Shown: positions 1 to 12,356, counted from the stretch's first letter. The stretch is 64,000 bases of DNA from Zingiber officinale (GCF_018446385.1 NC_056001.1:6529600-6593599), one strand, 5' to 3'. Translations and numbers: made by a program. Notes: generated from the letters alone by a model not told the origin.

Positions 1-330
1 GTTGAACCAGCAACAGCGGCCAAATGGAAGTCAGAATGGGCGCATCAATTTGGCGACAAATCAAATGGAGTGCCTTGAAGTTTTTGTAGAATTTGTATAT
101 ATGCAATGTAGTAGTTTAGTAATCTGTCTCCGAGTAAGGATCGCGGAAGGGGAACCCTTCAAAGTCAGGGAAAATAGTATTTATCTTGTACTTAGTTGAG
201 TATGTGGACCATGTTGTAATAAAATGTTGTATAGTCACTAGGTAATGCTGGGCTCTGTTTACACGAACAGAGGCTACTGCTGTAAAAGATGAGCTAATGT
301 AGCCAGATAACTAAGAGAGAAATCATAAGT
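1..330 (+). CDS. possible terminal exon (1-78) plus 3' UTR of an unidentified gene
   Basis: Frame 1 reads 25 codons, ending in GDKSNGVP and then TGA at 76-78. The following sequence is AT-rich and non-coding in style, and a canonical AATAAA polyadenylation signal lies at 218-223, about 140 bp after the stop. Together this looks like the last coding exon and 3' UTR of a gene entering from the left. The peptide is rich in K, W and G and I do not recognise a family. An alternative 65-residue frame (2-199) overlaps it but reads through the putative UTR and has no family features. The evidence is a short open frame, a stop and a poly(A) signal, so confidence is modest. Confidence 0.35.
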
Positions 331-654
331 TCCATTTCCTAGTGGAGAAAGAAGCATAGAGAATTGTCTAGTCACAACAAGATGTCATCTTTGTTAGGGA
401 GCCCTTCAAAGAAGGCGGTCACTGGCAACGGCGTCGGCAACCGATTGCGTAAGCTGGGAGGCCTCAGCGTAGTGAATTTTGGGGAGTAGTGGACGGGCAT
501 AGGTGTGGAGCATGCTCGCTACATCGGCGCAGGAGGAGCAGCGAGTTGGAGCCCCCCGACCTTGTGGACCCTCGACGGTGCACCACCAGCAAGGGGTAAG
601 CGTTAATGTACAACCGGTCCATCTGTAAGGGGAGAGGCAGATCCGTACTTTCCC
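331..654. other. spacer, no gene seen
   Basis: This is a mixed-composition stretch with a GC-rich core around 400-600. There is no ORF of note, no repeat shared with the rest of the window, and no RNA-gene signal that I can see. Confidence 0.4.
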
Positions 655-1135
655 AATGAGTCGAATCGAACTCTTGAATATTTGAGTTTGACTCGTTTAT
701 AATTGAGCCGAGCTCATATTTTATTTAACGAATATATTCATGGCTCACGAGCTTATTCGAATTTTTATCGAACCTAAACGAAATTAATAAATATAAATTA
801 TAGATTTAAATATTCATTAAAAACTAAATTATATATTTAGAGAAAATTCTTATTAAAATTTATAATTTTATTCTAATAAATAAATTTAATATATTTGTCT
901 ATATATTTCATAAGTAGAGTGTAAAATTTATAAATTCAATATTAAAATTATTATTTTTATTTAAATGTTGATTCATAAGCTTAACGAACATGTTCACGAG
1001 CTAACGAGCCGAATATTATGAAACTTGAGCTTGGTTTGTTTATCTTAACGAGTATCATTAAACGAGTTCAAACGAACTTTTATCGAATTGAACTTCGAAT
1101 AGCTCACGAGTGACTTGGTTCATTTACACCCTTAG
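655..1135. repeat. fold-back / MITE-like repeat (GAGCTCG-rich arms, AT-rich core)
   Basis: The left arm (about 655-770) and right arm (about 960-1135) carry related sequence in opposite orientation: motifs such as aactcgttta, gagccgagct and ctcacgagct occur on one side and as imperfect reverse complements on the other. The core (about 780-960) is almost pure A/T. The right end reads ggttcatttacaccctta, a terminus type common in non-autonomous plant repeats. The left end looks truncated and no clean target duplication was found, so the class (hAT-like or other fold-back) is unresolved. Confidence 0.4.
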
Positions 1136-1304
1136 CCACACCTCCTGAAAGTGGGAGGTTGCGCGTCCAAACCACGTGCACGTATAGGTATTCCATTTGC
1201 TCCAGAAGGTCATACGTAGATATCAACTGGTCACGTCCACCGCCACATCCGCCTAGTGCTTGAGCCCCTTTGAGCAAAGTCGTGGTTTCCACTTAGAGAT
1301 TTTA

Positions 1305-2814
1305 GTAGAATTCTTTACTGGTCAAAGGTTGACTAATTTAATATGACAGAACACTTAAGTAAATCAAGATTGATTGGATATTTGACTGAAAAAATCCTAA
1401 CTTGAGGCTAGGTAAGGATAAGACTAACGAGATGGTTGGTAGAAGAAGAAAAACTGAGTCATGAAGGATCAGACACTTTATGTGAGAAATCCCGATGAGT
1501 GAAGTCAAATAGCTAGAAAGTCCTAATGAGTGGAGTTATGCAGTAAAAAAATCCTAGTGAATGTAGCTAGGTGGGAAAATCCTAATGAATGAAGCTAGGT
1601 AAAGAAAAGTTTTGGTGAGTGAAGTAAGACATTGAAAAATCCAAGCGGGTCAAAGATTAACCGGGCACCTGGTGTTTGGAAATTCAAATGAGTCATGGAA
1701 GACCTAACACTTAATACGAGAAGAAAAGTACAAGTGGGTCAAAGGTTGACCGGACACCTAGTGTTTGGAAGTCTAAGTGTGTCATGAAGGACTGAACACT
1801 TGACACAAGAAGAAAAGTCCAAGTGAGTCAAAAGATTGATCGAACATTTCGTGGAAAAAACCCAACGGGTCACACTTGACCTAATGTTAGGCAAGAGAAC
1901 CCTACACATGAATTAAGCAAGTTAGGATTTGGTAATCAATTGGCTCTAAGCTAATCAATTATGAGGTTCTTGCGAGAATACAGAAAGGACCCAAATCAAT
2001 TGGGCCTAGCCAAATCAATTAGGGTCAGGAGATTCACGAAGAGGAAGTTGCGAAAACAAGACTAAATCTATTGACCCAATCGATTCAGCCACTGCTAATT
2101 GATTGGGGCAATCGATTATGCAGTGTTTTTGTCACGAGGAAAGAGAATTGATTGGGTTAATCGATTAAGACATTTTTCCAAGTGAATAGAGAGTTACGAA
2201 ATCGATTAGATAATCGATTAAGGCTCTCTGAATCGATTGAGATGACTCACCAATCGATTAGGGTTCAAAAAAAAGTCGTTCTGTAGGTATTGGACAGTCG
2301 GATAACATGATAGTCGATTAGGGAAAAGTTAAACCTATTGGGAGGCGTTGAGGAACCCTAGAAAAGGGTTTTCATGGATATTTCGTAGGAAAACTCTCGC
2401 TCACAACAACTCAACCACATATAGCAAGTTCTTGGAGACTTAGAGTGAAGTGCTAGTGCATTTCCAAGTTAATCAAGAACTGGTTTTAAGCAAGAAGAGA
2501 ACAAGCTAGGGTTTTCTTGTTGTAATCTTGTAAGATTTCATTTGTATTAGCTTCTCATCCAATTCTTCATGTATTTATTCGTGGTTGAGCTTGTATGAGT
2601 CTTCTTCACCTCTGGATTGTTTCTGAAAAGGAACTCTTTTATAGTATATGTGTATAAGACGGTTGGATCCTTGAATTAGTCACCTCAAGGAGGTCGATAC
2701 CAAGTAAATCAAGACGTTAGCATTAGAGAGTTCTTCGCTTCAAGTATTCCGCTACAAATCATCTTCATTGAAGTGAGCGAGCGATCACCCCCTTAGCTCC
2801 CCTTGGTATCAACA
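1305..2814 (+). repeat. element D 5' LTR (truncated at its start)
   Basis: It matches 7377-8954 along its length, including the tandem 'aagtcc...gtgagtgaag' block and a cluster of atcgatt motifs (2060-2270). It ends ccttggtatcaaca, against ccttggccccaaca in the 3' copy. The first ~100 bp present in the 3' LTR are absent here and unrelated sequence lies upstream. Confidence 0.8.
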
Positions 2815-2815
2815 A

Positions 2816-2830
2816 GTGATATCAGAGTGA
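2816..2830 (+). other. degenerate primer-binding site of element D
   Basis: The sequence gtgatatcagagtg directly after the 5' LTR is a decayed version of the tggtatcagagc primer-binding site (initiator Met tRNA) typical of plant Copia elements. It fixes the LTR end at 2814. Confidence 0.65.
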
Positions 2831-2943
2831 GACCACTCTTCACCGAACTCATCATCAGAAAGGGCAATGAGCTAGAGGAAGAAGAAGTTGATGCTCTAAT
2901 TTCAACAAGTCAAAGATTATTATCAAGGGAGCTCAACTTCAAG

Positions 2944-4153
2944 ATGGATTTACGAGATATACTCGGATATGATATTAGAGCACCTCTAATATTCGTTTCG
3001 ACAAGTTTCAATCTTTGGAAATCAAGGATCAAAAATTTTTGGATGATGGAGATAGAACAATAATTTATTCTAATAGAAGACTTTCAAGCTCCAACAAATG
3101 ACAAAGGAAAGATTCTCAATAAGAGCAAATGGTGAGAGGAACAAATCCAAAGATTTGACGCCAATGACAAAGTGACTAAATCATTGGTCAATTTAATGTC
3201 AAGCAATATGTTGAGCCAAATTGGAGATTATGAAGATGCCAAGAAGCTATGGAGCAAATTGGTGAAGCTCTATGAAGATCCATCCTCAATTGAGGGCAAC
3301 GACAAAGGCGAAGAGAGGAACTCTTTGTTTTATTTACATGAGGATTCAGAGGTTGAGAGATACTCAACATCCGAGGATGAAGATGAAAAGGCATCCACCT
3401 CAAGGATTGAGTATTGGTACAGGAGCAAGAAGAAGCTTCTATATCCGAATCGAATGAAGAAAGTGTCACCCCTACATGTGAAGGTATAAAAGTTTTAAGT
3501 TTTAATAATAAAAATCATATTATTTGCTTTAAGTGTAAAGAACAAGGACATTATAAGAATAAGTATTCTAAATTGGCTAAGAAGAAGGTTCAAATGACAT
3601 CCAAAGTAGAGGAGAAGTTAAAGAAAACACAAGCCTTGGTGTGTAAAGGCAAGGAGAATATTTGATGCTTCTCTTGCAAACAAAAGGGTCATCATCAAAA
3701 TCAATGTCCAAGGAGGAGGATTCCAATCAAGAGTCAAATAGGAAGCGTAATTCAAGGGGAAGGTCTTAAGAGCAAACTTAAGGTATCATTTATTGATGCA
3801 ACTCCTTTAAGAAATGATAAAAAATATACTAGAAAAAATTTATATCATTTTAATATTATTTATCATGAAAATATGAAGCATGATAGAATTAAAAAAAATA
3901 TGTAGTGTATCATACTAGAACTACCTTATCTAAAGATAGGAAGGTAGAAAATGATTTAGGCATGAAATCTAAGAAAATTAGATATATTCCTAAAAAGAAA
4001 AATTCTCAAAAGATAAATGAAAAATCTAAGTTTGAAGATTTATGGAAGGAAAATAAAGTCTTGAGGTCAAGACTTAGAAAATTAGAGAGAACTCTTAGAA
4101 AAATGACAAACAAAGAAAAAAGGGTCCAAGAACAAAAACCTAGGTCAAAATAG
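2944..4153 (+). pseudogene. element D gag remnant (Copia gag with two zinc knuckles)
   Basis: An ATG at 2944 opens a frame with the Copia gag signature FNLWKSRIKNF. Two in-frame stops follow (near 3061 and 3133), then the UBN2-like helix segment (KSLVNLMSSNML, DAKKLWSKLVKLYE). An acidic Ser/Glu linker (EDSEVERYSTSEDE) precedes the first knuckle, which reads CFKCKEQGHYKNKY, so the last Cys is replaced by Tyr. A second knuckle just after 3664, CFSCKQKGHHQNQC, is intact. A Lys/Arg-rich, probably coiled-coil tail occupies 3905-4153. At least two frame changes and several stops make it non-functional. In an active element gag would form the virus-like particle shell in the cytoplasm. Confidence 0.75.
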
Positions 4154-4960
4154 GCAAGAACCATCCAATGATAGCAGGTGTTTGGGATAAAAACCTAAAG
4201 CTAAAAAGGATGTACCTTTATATCACAGAATTTCATATAGTTATTGAACTAACTCTAACTCTAGGAGTCAAGTTAAGACAACAAAGGCAGCTATCCCTAG
4301 AAGTAACCTTGAAAAGACTAGTATGACTAAGGTTTCAAAGAAGCCTAAGAAAATATTAAGGAAAGTTATCTCTAACGAGTACCTTGAGCACCCAAGAAGC
4401 ACCAATAGGTTTGTATTCCTAAAAATATGTTCTCTACACCCTAGATGATGAGTTTAGAGAGTATCAACTCAAATTAGAAGGATAATTAATCTAACCATGG
4501 TGAAGTTGACACGGTGTTGAAATTCTTTAAAAATGAAACTAAATTTCTACTCTTGAAGAGTAATATGTGTCAATTAAAATATTTAAGGAATTGAGCTTAA
4601 TTAAATTGACACAACTATGATAGAAGACAAAATGTGATAAGTTGGGATTTTAGCACATTTATTGAAAAAGGAGGCTTTTAGGTCAAATTAGACTTAACTT
4701 AGCAAAAATAGATTAAGGACAAAACTTAGATAAAAATCTAAAGATTCTTATTTATGCTAAAATTATCATGATTGTGTGTCCATCATATGTCATGACATCA
4801 TATTTAGCATTCATATATGTTTATAAAAAATATCATATGTCATATCATACATACATCATTATTCATTATAGTTTTCCTTTTGAAAAATATATATTTGATG
4901 TATGTCATAATCATTTTCATGCATTAGTTTAAATTCCTTATAATTAAGGACAATAACAAT

Positions 4961-5872
4961 TGATCCTGTCCGAAAGTCGATGAGATGAAAAACTAGGGAT
5001 GTGACGCTCTTACTGATCGCTTGTAGACTCCGCTCCGACCTGCAACACAGACTACGTCAGTACCGAGTCAGGGAAGGGGAATTCCCGGCGTTGGCCCTCC
5101 AACGCTCAACTCAGTCACTGGTGATGAAGTAGAAGGCAGAGCAACAAGAATGAATAGTAATGAGAACAATGTCTACCATGTATTGCATACCTCCACCGAT
5201 GCTTAAACCCCCTTTATATAGAGCTCCTATAGCATGTGTGTACACTTCCCAAGGTGAGCACATTTCCCAAAGTTTTTCCTGAAAAGACTTGTTAATAAAG
5301 TGTCCCTGACATAGTACCTTAACAGGTAGAACATATCTCTGAAGTGACAATGGAAGTTTTCGTCGTACGATCTTCTGGTTGTCCATGCCCGATGTCAATG
5401 GCACTAACTCCCAAAAGGATGTCGATGGATACCAAAGAGAGTATGAAGCTAGGCCGAGTGGGTTGGACGCTCAGCCGGAACTTCACTGTTCTTGTGTCTC
5501 GTCCGCTGAACCGGCACTCCACTGTGTTTGTGTCGCGTCCGCTTGGCCGGAACTATACCGTACTTGTGTCACGTTCGCTCGGTTAGAATTCCGCTCTACC
5601 AATGTCGAGTCTTGCTGCCTGGCCAAGCGGGGTAGCCGCTTGGCCCAGCTTCTGCACATCATCTCTTCCATCCGGCATCTAATACTCCATTGAGCGTCAG
5701 TCATTTGGCACCTCCCCGTGTCGAAGGCGGGATCAGGCCGGGACCTTCTCCCCCCGGTCGGGGCATGCTCACCTGACCGACCGATGCTATCAGCGTGTTG
5801 ACCGCCTTGACTTTGGCCTCCACCGTGGCCGCTGTCCTCCACGAGGTGGGGCCCCTCCTCATCACCGCATCA
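4961..5872 (-). mobile_element. Tat-like Gypsy solo LTR inside element D
   Basis: This 912-bp LTR starts TGATCCTGTCC and ends CGCATCA. It is flanked by a perfect 5-bp target duplication acaat (4956-4960 and 5873-5877), with no interior, so it is a solo LTR formed by LTR-LTR recombination. Read on the minus strand it begins TGATGCGGTG and ends gacaggatca, the same 3' terminus as the other Tat LTRs in this window. The ORFs inside it (for example 5483-5842 on the minus strand) are U3/R sequence, not genes. Confidence 0.88.
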
Positions 5873-5877
5873 ACAAT

Positions 5878-7274
5878 AATTATCAAATGGCATCCTAAGT
5901 GGATGATCAAAATTTAAAATGTCTAGTTCGAAATGCATGATCCCTCAAATTAGGAAAAATCAATATCTACATCTCACAAGGATAATAAGTTGATTTTTAT
6001 GTGTTTTGATGCCTATAGATACACGCGAGATGTTAGGAGGATGAACAAAACTTAAGATGTTGATTTAGTGCATCTATTTGAGTTTTAGTTTCATCAAAAC
6101 ACATAGATTATGTGTTATCCAATCATGGGGAAAGCAATTGTACAAGTCATGTGCATTTAGCCCAAAGATCATAGTTGGAAATTGGTTTTGAAGAATTATT
6201 TCAAAAATATTTTTGAAAACCTTGGTGAAGACTATTTGTTGATAGTAATTACCATTGAATAGTTAAACACAAATTTGAGAGAAACATTGAAGTTTTCAAT
6301 GGTTTTCAATTACATGTCAATATTTGAAAATCGAGATTATTTTTATAGAAAACTATTTTTACATGATAGTATATTACACTAGTAATGTCTACCCAAAGTT
6401 TCATGATTTTTAGAATTTTGTAGAATTATTTATATATTTTTAAAATTCGGTCTGAAATTAAAATCAGAAATTCAGTTATGGTAATCAATTGGACCGATCG
6501 ATTACCACACCTCAATCGATTATGACAATCAATTAGAATGAATTTTCGTGATCACAGGGACTCATGGAATCAATCAACCGATCAATTAAAATGTTGTAAT
6601 CGATTGAAACCCAACTTCAATCGACTAAGAGACGTCTGAATCGATTAGTAGTTGAAACCAATCGATTAAAAAGTTTGATTTTGGTTTAAATGGCTTGATT
6701 TCGGTCCATTAAATCATGTTTAGTCAAGTTAACCATCCATAACTCTCTGAAATGCATTTATAAGTATTTAAGAAAAGTTTTTTTTGATGAAAATAAGAAC
6801 GAAATGGTTAAGGAAGACTAACTTGGAGTTTAGGAGGAGGTTTAGTTTTCAAAGTTGAATTTTAAACCTCAAAACTTCAATTTTTTATTTCCTAAAAATT
6901 TAGGAATTATAATTCATTATTAGTGCAATAATAGAAATTTGGAGCATATTTTGAGGGAGAATTTCTCCAAAAAAGCATGATTTAGATTTTTTTTTTAATG
7001 GAAGATTGGAAATCTTCATTGAAATGAATGAATGCTCTAGGGTGAGCATAGGATAAAATGAAGGGTATGAGACTTTCATTGAGTTACTTTGACAAAATTA
7101 ACTCTTAGAGGAAGAGTTTTAATATTTGTCAAAAGAGGGGGGGGGGGGGGGGGGGGGTTTGGGGTTTAAGTTAGAAACTCACATTCATGCTTCGAGCATG
7201 GGATGAAGTTTGAGTTGGGCTAATATTGGCTAACCTAACTTAAACGTATTGTCAAACATCAAAAAAGGAGAGAT
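5878..7274 (+). other. element D 3' internal region, non-coding
   Basis: This AT-rich sequence has no credible ORF. It is related, in opposite orientation, to the internal region of element E (about 41650-42400): both carry text around 'caagtcatgtgcat' and 'gtgttttgatg'. A run of about 24 Gs lies near 7137-7157. The polypurine tract just before 7275 is the plus-strand primer site for the 3' LTR. Confidence 0.6.
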
Positions 7275-8954
7275 TGTTTGGTGTAATTATCTTTGGGTCA
7301 AAGTTGACTAGTTTGACTCAAGTTTGAGTTTTGATGTTTGACAATATATGGAAATTGTAGGTGCAATTGTTTATTTGAGATATTATTGATGTAATTCTCC
7401 ACTGGTTAAAGGTTGACCAGATTGATATGAGAGAGTAGTCCAGTAAGTCAAGGTTGACTGAGAAAGTCCTAACTGGAGGTTAGGCAAGGGCAAGACCCCT
7501 GAATGGTTAGCAAAAGAAGAAAAACCAAGTGAGTCATGGATGACCAGACACTTGGTATGAGAAGTCCCGGTGAGTGAAGTCAGGCAGTTGGAAAGTCCTA
7601 GTGAATGAAGTTAGGAGTGAGAAAACCCTGGTAAGTGAAGCCAAGTGGGAAAATCCTAGTGAGTGAAGGTAGGTGGAGAAAAATTCTGGTGAGTGAAGTA
7701 TGTATTAGAAAATTCAGGTGGATCAAAGATTGATCAAACACTTAGTGTTTGGAAGTCCAAGTGGATCACGGAGAACCAAATACTTGGCATGAGAAGAAAA
7801 GTCTAGGTGGGTCAAAGTTTGACCGAACACTTGGAGTTTGAAAGTCCAAGTGGGTCATGGAAGACCGGGCACTTGGCATGAGGAGAAAACTCTAAGTGGG
7901 TCAAAGGATTGACCAAACACTTAGTGAAGGAGTCCCAAATCGTCATGATTGACCGAATGTTGAGCAAGGGAACTCTAGACTTTTATTAAACAAGTTAGGG
8001 TTGGACAATAGATTGATTGACCCTAAGCTAATCGATTAGGTAATCAATTAGGAGGTTCTTGCGAGAATACAGAAAGAGCCCAAATCGATTGGTCAATCGA
8101 TTGGGCTGAGTCTAATCGATTGGACCGAGCCTAATTGATTTGATCAATCGATTAGGGCCAAGAGATTCATGAAGAGGAATTCACGAAAAACATGGTTGAA
8201 TCGATTGCCCCAATCAATTTAACCACTACTATTTGATTGAATTAATCAATTATGAAGTGTTTTTATCGCGAAGAGAGGGAATTGATTGGGCTAATCAATT
8301 TAGGTCTTTTTGCGAGTGAATAGATAGTTACGGAATTAATTGGATAATTGATTAAGACTCTTTGAATTGATTGGGATGACTCACCAATCGATTATGATTC
8401 AAAAAAAGAGTTGTTCAATAGGTGTTGGACGGTCAGATGATGTGACAGTCGATTAGAAAAAAGCTAAATCGATTGGGGGGCATCGAAGAACCCTAGAAAG
8501 TTTCGTGGACATTTCGAGCAATCCCTCTCGCTCACAATTTCTCAACTGCACACGACAAGTTCTTGGAGACTTAAAGTGAAGCGTTGGTGCATTTTTAAGT
8601 TGATCAAGAGGTGGTTTTAAGCAAAAAAGAGAGTAAGCTAGGGTTTCATTGTTGTAATCTTGTAAGATTTCATTTGTATTAGCTTCTCATCCTCTTCTTC
8701 TTGTATTTCTTCGTGTGTGAGCTTATGCGAGGCTTCTCTACGTCCATATTGTTTTTGAGAAAGAGCTCTTTCATACTGTATGTATGAGAGAGGGCTGGAT
8801 CTTTGAATTTGTCATCTCAAGGAGGTGTATACTAAGTAAATCCTTATATTAGCATTTGAGAGTTCTTCGTTTCAAGTATTCGGCTGCAAATCATCTTCAT
8901 TAAAGCGAGCGAGCTATTCACCCCTCCCCGCTCTAGCTCCCCTTGGCCCCAACA
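7275..8954 (+). repeat. element D 3' LTR, complete (1680 bp)
   Basis: It starts TGTTTGGTG after a purine tract and ends CCCCAACA. It contains a tandem block of 'gaaagtcctagtgagtgaag'-type units (7440-7960) followed by a cluster of caatcgatt palindromes (about 8000-8470). It is homologous to 1305-2814. The related U5 end in 8900-8954 keeps the 'ttcacccctcccc...ctagctcc' motif common to the Copia LTRs of this window. Confidence 0.82.
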
Positions 8955-9141
8955 AAAAATTCACCCTTGGAATGTCAACCACCTAAAACCTTACTTTTCT
9001 TAAAGACAGTTTCGTTATCCTTGAAATTATTTCTCCTAGGTTTATCTATGCTTTATATTTCTCTTATCGAATAAATAGTTATTTCTCTTTTAGACTCAGG
9101 TCCAACCCAAACTCCCTCGACTAGACTTGAAGGGAGACTTG

Positions 9142-9610
9142 TGATCCGGAAGGTAATATAAGAGGGTCATGTGGATAAGGGAGATTAGTAGTTTGGCTGA
9201 AGTGGCCAGGGAAAAGCTAAATCGGCGCCAACCTCGGGGTGTCTTTGGCATCCCGTCTCCTTGACTCATCAATGCCCCGTCTCTTTGGTGTCTTGACTCC
9301 TCTATGTCCCGTCTTCATGACTCCTTGATGCCCCATCTCCTTGGCAACCCGACTCCTCGGCGCCCCGTCTCCATGACTCTTAACACCCCGTTTCCTTGAC
9401 ATCCCAACTCCTCAGCATCCCGTCTCCTTGACTCCTCGACGTCCTGTCTCCATGACTCCTCGACACTCTGTTTCCTTTGCATCCCGACTCCTCGACATCT
9501 CGTCTCCATGACTTCTCGATGCCCTATCTCTTTGACGTCCTGACTCCTTAGTGTCCCTTCTCCTTGACTCCTCGATGTCTCGTCTCCTTGATGGGTCAAC
9601 TCAGAATTCA
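9142..9610 (+). repeat. Gypsy (Tat-like) LTR relic containing a ~23-bp minisatellite
   Basis: The run tcgactagacttgaagggag just before 9142 closely matches the polypurine tract upstream of the 3' LTR of element G (48921-48949), and 9142 starts TGATCCGGAAGG, like that LTR (TGATCCGGTGG). So a decayed Tat-type 3' end begins here. From about 9236 to 9600 the sequence is a degenerate tandem array built on 'cccgtctccttgactcctcgatg', roughly 16 copies. The long minus-strand ORFs (9217-9402, 9315-9611) are translations of this array (repeats of RRG/ESR), not a gene. Confidence 0.55.
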
Positions 9611-10874
9611 AGACTATTTCAAAAAGAATATAACACTTACATGGATTTCAAGATTCATGACAATTTAAAGAAGAAGATAATGGTAATGTAAATTTCAGGA
9701 TTTAGGACTATTTCAAGAATAAGTCAACACTCAAGTGGATTTCAAGATTTAGGATTATTTTAGGAAAAAGACAATGACATGAATAAGTATTTGATTATTT
9801 AAAGAATTAAATAATGATAATATGAAAATTAGAACATAAGGAAAAAGTTTGTCTTCTCCCTATAAAATGTAGCTCCTTCCAACGTTCAAGGTACACGAGG
9901 ACATGCATACAAACCCTAATTACTGATCCTCTTCTTCTTGGTTCCCTAACTTGAGCATCAGAATGACTTATCAGAAAACTCCTTACTATCATTCTAATTG
10001 TTTCGCTTTAGTTTTCCTTTATGCAAGCTCCAACAAATCTCCTCGTCGATCCTCGTTGTTGCTAGGCTATTAGCGATAAATTAACATCCACGCTAACTCA
10101 CTGATGAATTCGTTCGTCGAGAACATGATCAAATTTTTAATTTTTTTAGTTGACATTAGTTATCCATTTTATACCGATTAATTTTAGATGATTAATTTAA
10201 TCTTATAAAAACTTTTTTATTTATCATTAGAATAAATCTAAAAGTACTCGTAATAAATCATCCAGCAACCTAACATTATTAGATAATAGTCCATTAAAAA
10301 ATTTATTAATTTATCAAAATTAAAACGGAATCCTTTCTCATAAATTAAGAAGACAACTTGCTGGTGTACTATATTGCTCGGGGCAATTCATTCTCTTTCT
10401 TAGTTTGAATGAACAAAGCTGTCTTTTTTCATTTATTAAAAGGGTTCATGTTTTTTTTTCTAAAAAGGAAATAATAAAAAAAAATTATCTAGGACAAGAA
10501 TAATCGTTGATTTATTAATCAATCAAGAGAGTCAAAGATGTCTGATGTATTAATCAATCAATAAATCTATTTGGTCACAATCGACCCGAATTGATTTATA
10601 ATGTATACATATAATTAATATATAAAAATAATTTTATTAAAATATCTTTAATAATAATTTATAAAATATATTCTAGCATTCTAGCCATTCAGCTCCTTAA
10701 TCAATAAAGAGAGTCAAACATACGTGATAAACAACAAATTCACAATTAATTAAATTAATAAGACTTTGCTAAATTGCTCTGTCAACGTAATTGTAAAATT
10801 ATACACCATAAATTTATAATTACTGTTACCATGATTTTAAAATTATACATCATAAATCTTTAAAGGTATTTTTG
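9611..10874. other. AT-rich spacer downstream of LDH, no gene
   Basis: There is no ORF with family features. Between about 9620 and 9800 a short motif around 'atttcaagatt(c/t)a(t/g)gac' recurs several times at irregular spacing. The remainder is AT-rich intergenic sequence. Confidence 0.5.
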
Positions 10875-10896
10875 TATATATATATATATATATATA
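10875..10896. repeat. (TA)11 microsatellite
   Basis: An uninterrupted TA run lies just downstream of the LDH 3' end. Confidence 0.9.
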
Positions 10897-10967
10897 GACG
10901 TATTTAGTAATAACAGCAACAACAGATTTTTATTTTATTCACTTCCTCCTGTTGCTCGTCTTTTCAC

Positions 10968-12249
10968 TTAGGATTTGACTTTGAGGTCCAGTTGCTGCTG
11001 CATCTCCCACAGCGTGTCGGCGGAGCTTCGGAGCCGCTTCTCCTCCTCCTCCGTGAGTTCCAAGTTGGCAACGCCGAGCACACCGCTGCTTCCGAGCTTC
11101 GCCGGCAGGCTGAGGAAGACCTCTCGGTCCTCAGGGATGCCGTAGGACCCCTTCGCCAGCAGCGAGACCGGGTGGACACGGTGTAGGTCGCGGACCAGGG
11201 AACGCACCAGGTCCGCCACCGAGTACCCGATCGCCCACGACGTGTACCCCTTGAGATAGATCACCTCGTACGCGCCGTCCACCACTGACTTTCGTATCTC
11301 CTCCAGCTCCTCCGCCGCCTCCGCCGTCTTCTTTCCGTTCGCCAGGTGGCCTAGGCCGATCGGGACTCCCCCGACGCTTATGCTCGACCACAGCGCGATC
11401 GAGCCGTCTCCGTGCTCACCCACCATGTACGCCTATTCCAGATTTGTTAGTATTAGTTCAAACGAAGAAAAAATTGTAAACGCACGGGACGCCCGCCAAG
11501 TGTTCGACGAAATATCTCAACGACTTGCAAGTTCTAAAACCGAGTTAACGTGGTGAAATAAGAGGTTGATTGACATCGACAAGACAGGGACATAGCTACT
11601 CAAACAGAGCTCCCAACGCCCGCCGTTTAAGTGTTTGACGATATACCTGAACGTCTTGAGCGTTGACCTGGAGGCGTTGTGCGAGCTGGAAGCGCAATCT
11701 CGAGGAGTCGAGGTTGGTCCCCGACCCGATGACCCGATTGGAGGGGAAGCCTGAGAGCTTCCACGCGATGTACGCCAGCACGTCGACCGGGTTAGAGACG
11801 ACGAGCAGCAGGGCGTCCGGGGAGTGCCGCGCCACCGGGGGCACGATCTGCTTGAAGAGAGCGAGGTTGCGCTGGAACAGGTTGAGCCGCGTCTCTCCCG
11901 GCATCTGCCGGACGCCTGCGGTGATGATGCAGATGTCGGAGCCGGCGGTGACGTCCAGCTCCGTCGAGGAGAGGATGCGGGTGTGGGGGAGGAAGGCGGC
12001 CGCGTGTTGGAGGTCGAGCATCTCGCCCCGGAGCATGTCGGCCTTTCTGTCCACGAGTGCGAGCTCATCGACGAGGTGCTGCGTGAGGATAGTCTGCGCG
12101 ATGGCCATGCCGACGTTGCCGGCGCCAACCACGGAGATCTTAGTGTGACGCTTGGCGGGGTACGGTGGTGCGGAGTCCGGCACGGGGTGGAACAGCTGGT
12201 GGCTGACGCCGTTGGCGAGTCCGAGCAGGGAGGAGGATTTCCGTGCCAT
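10968..12249 (-). CDS. LDH: L-lactate dehydrogenase, two exons, complete
   Basis: This enzyme interconverts pyruvate and L-lactate with NADH in the cytosol and is the fermentative LDH of plants under low oxygen. Exon 1 is 12249-11647 (201 codons), the intron 11646-11433 (214 bp, GT at 11646-11645, AG before 11432), and exon 2 11432-10968, giving 355 residues, normal for the family. The NAD-binding Rossmann motif GAGNVG is at residues 42-47 and the mobile-loop segment AGVRQMPGETR at 111-121. SNPVD (152-156) and the substrate Arg region GTNLDSSR (177-184) follow, and the catalytic His is 208 in GEHGD. The splice joins DVQ to AYMVGEHGD in frame. I chose the ATG at 12249 because MARKSSSL resembles family N-termini; the upstream in-frame extension has no ATG start in the usual context and overlaps the probable 5' UTR. 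AATAAA signals follow the stop (around 10934-10939). All key residues are present and no breaks are seen. Confidence 0.95.
11433..11646 (-). other. LDH intron
   Basis: This 214-bp phase-0 intron has a 5' CAG|GTATAT donor and a 3' GGAATAG|GCG acceptor on the minus strand. It separates the codon for Gln201 from Ala202, seven residues before the catalytic His. Confidence 0.9.
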
Positions 12250-12356
12250 GTTCGCAATATCGAAATACGAACAGCCACCAGCGACCAATAATTCGATGAA
12301 TCGATGCCAACGAGACTGCACGGTTCGGACTGCTTCATGTGCACGCCGTCCCACTG

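Larger units (their letters stand above)
1305..8954 (+). mobile_element. element D: gag-only Copia (SIRE-like) LTR retrotransposon, 5' truncated
   Basis: Two direct repeats flank a 4.5-kb interior: a truncated 5' LTR (1305-2814) and a complete 3' LTR (7275-8954). The primer-binding site after the 5' LTR resembles the usual initiator-Met type. A purine-rich tract (aaaaaaggagagat) sits immediately before the 3' LTR. The interior holds a decayed gag with two zinc knuckles, then AT-rich non-coding sequence and a nested Gypsy solo LTR. I found no protease, integrase, reverse transcriptase or RNase H in any frame. The first ~100 bp of the 5' LTR are missing, so no target duplication can be read. 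This is a non-autonomous element. Confidence 0.8.

Noticed and set aside
11663-12291. Plus-strand open frames of 155-161 codons opposite the LDH exon 1
   Set aside because: They are shadows of a GC-rich coding exon. LDH on the minus strand has all catalytic residues and proper splice sites, and the plus frames show no family features.
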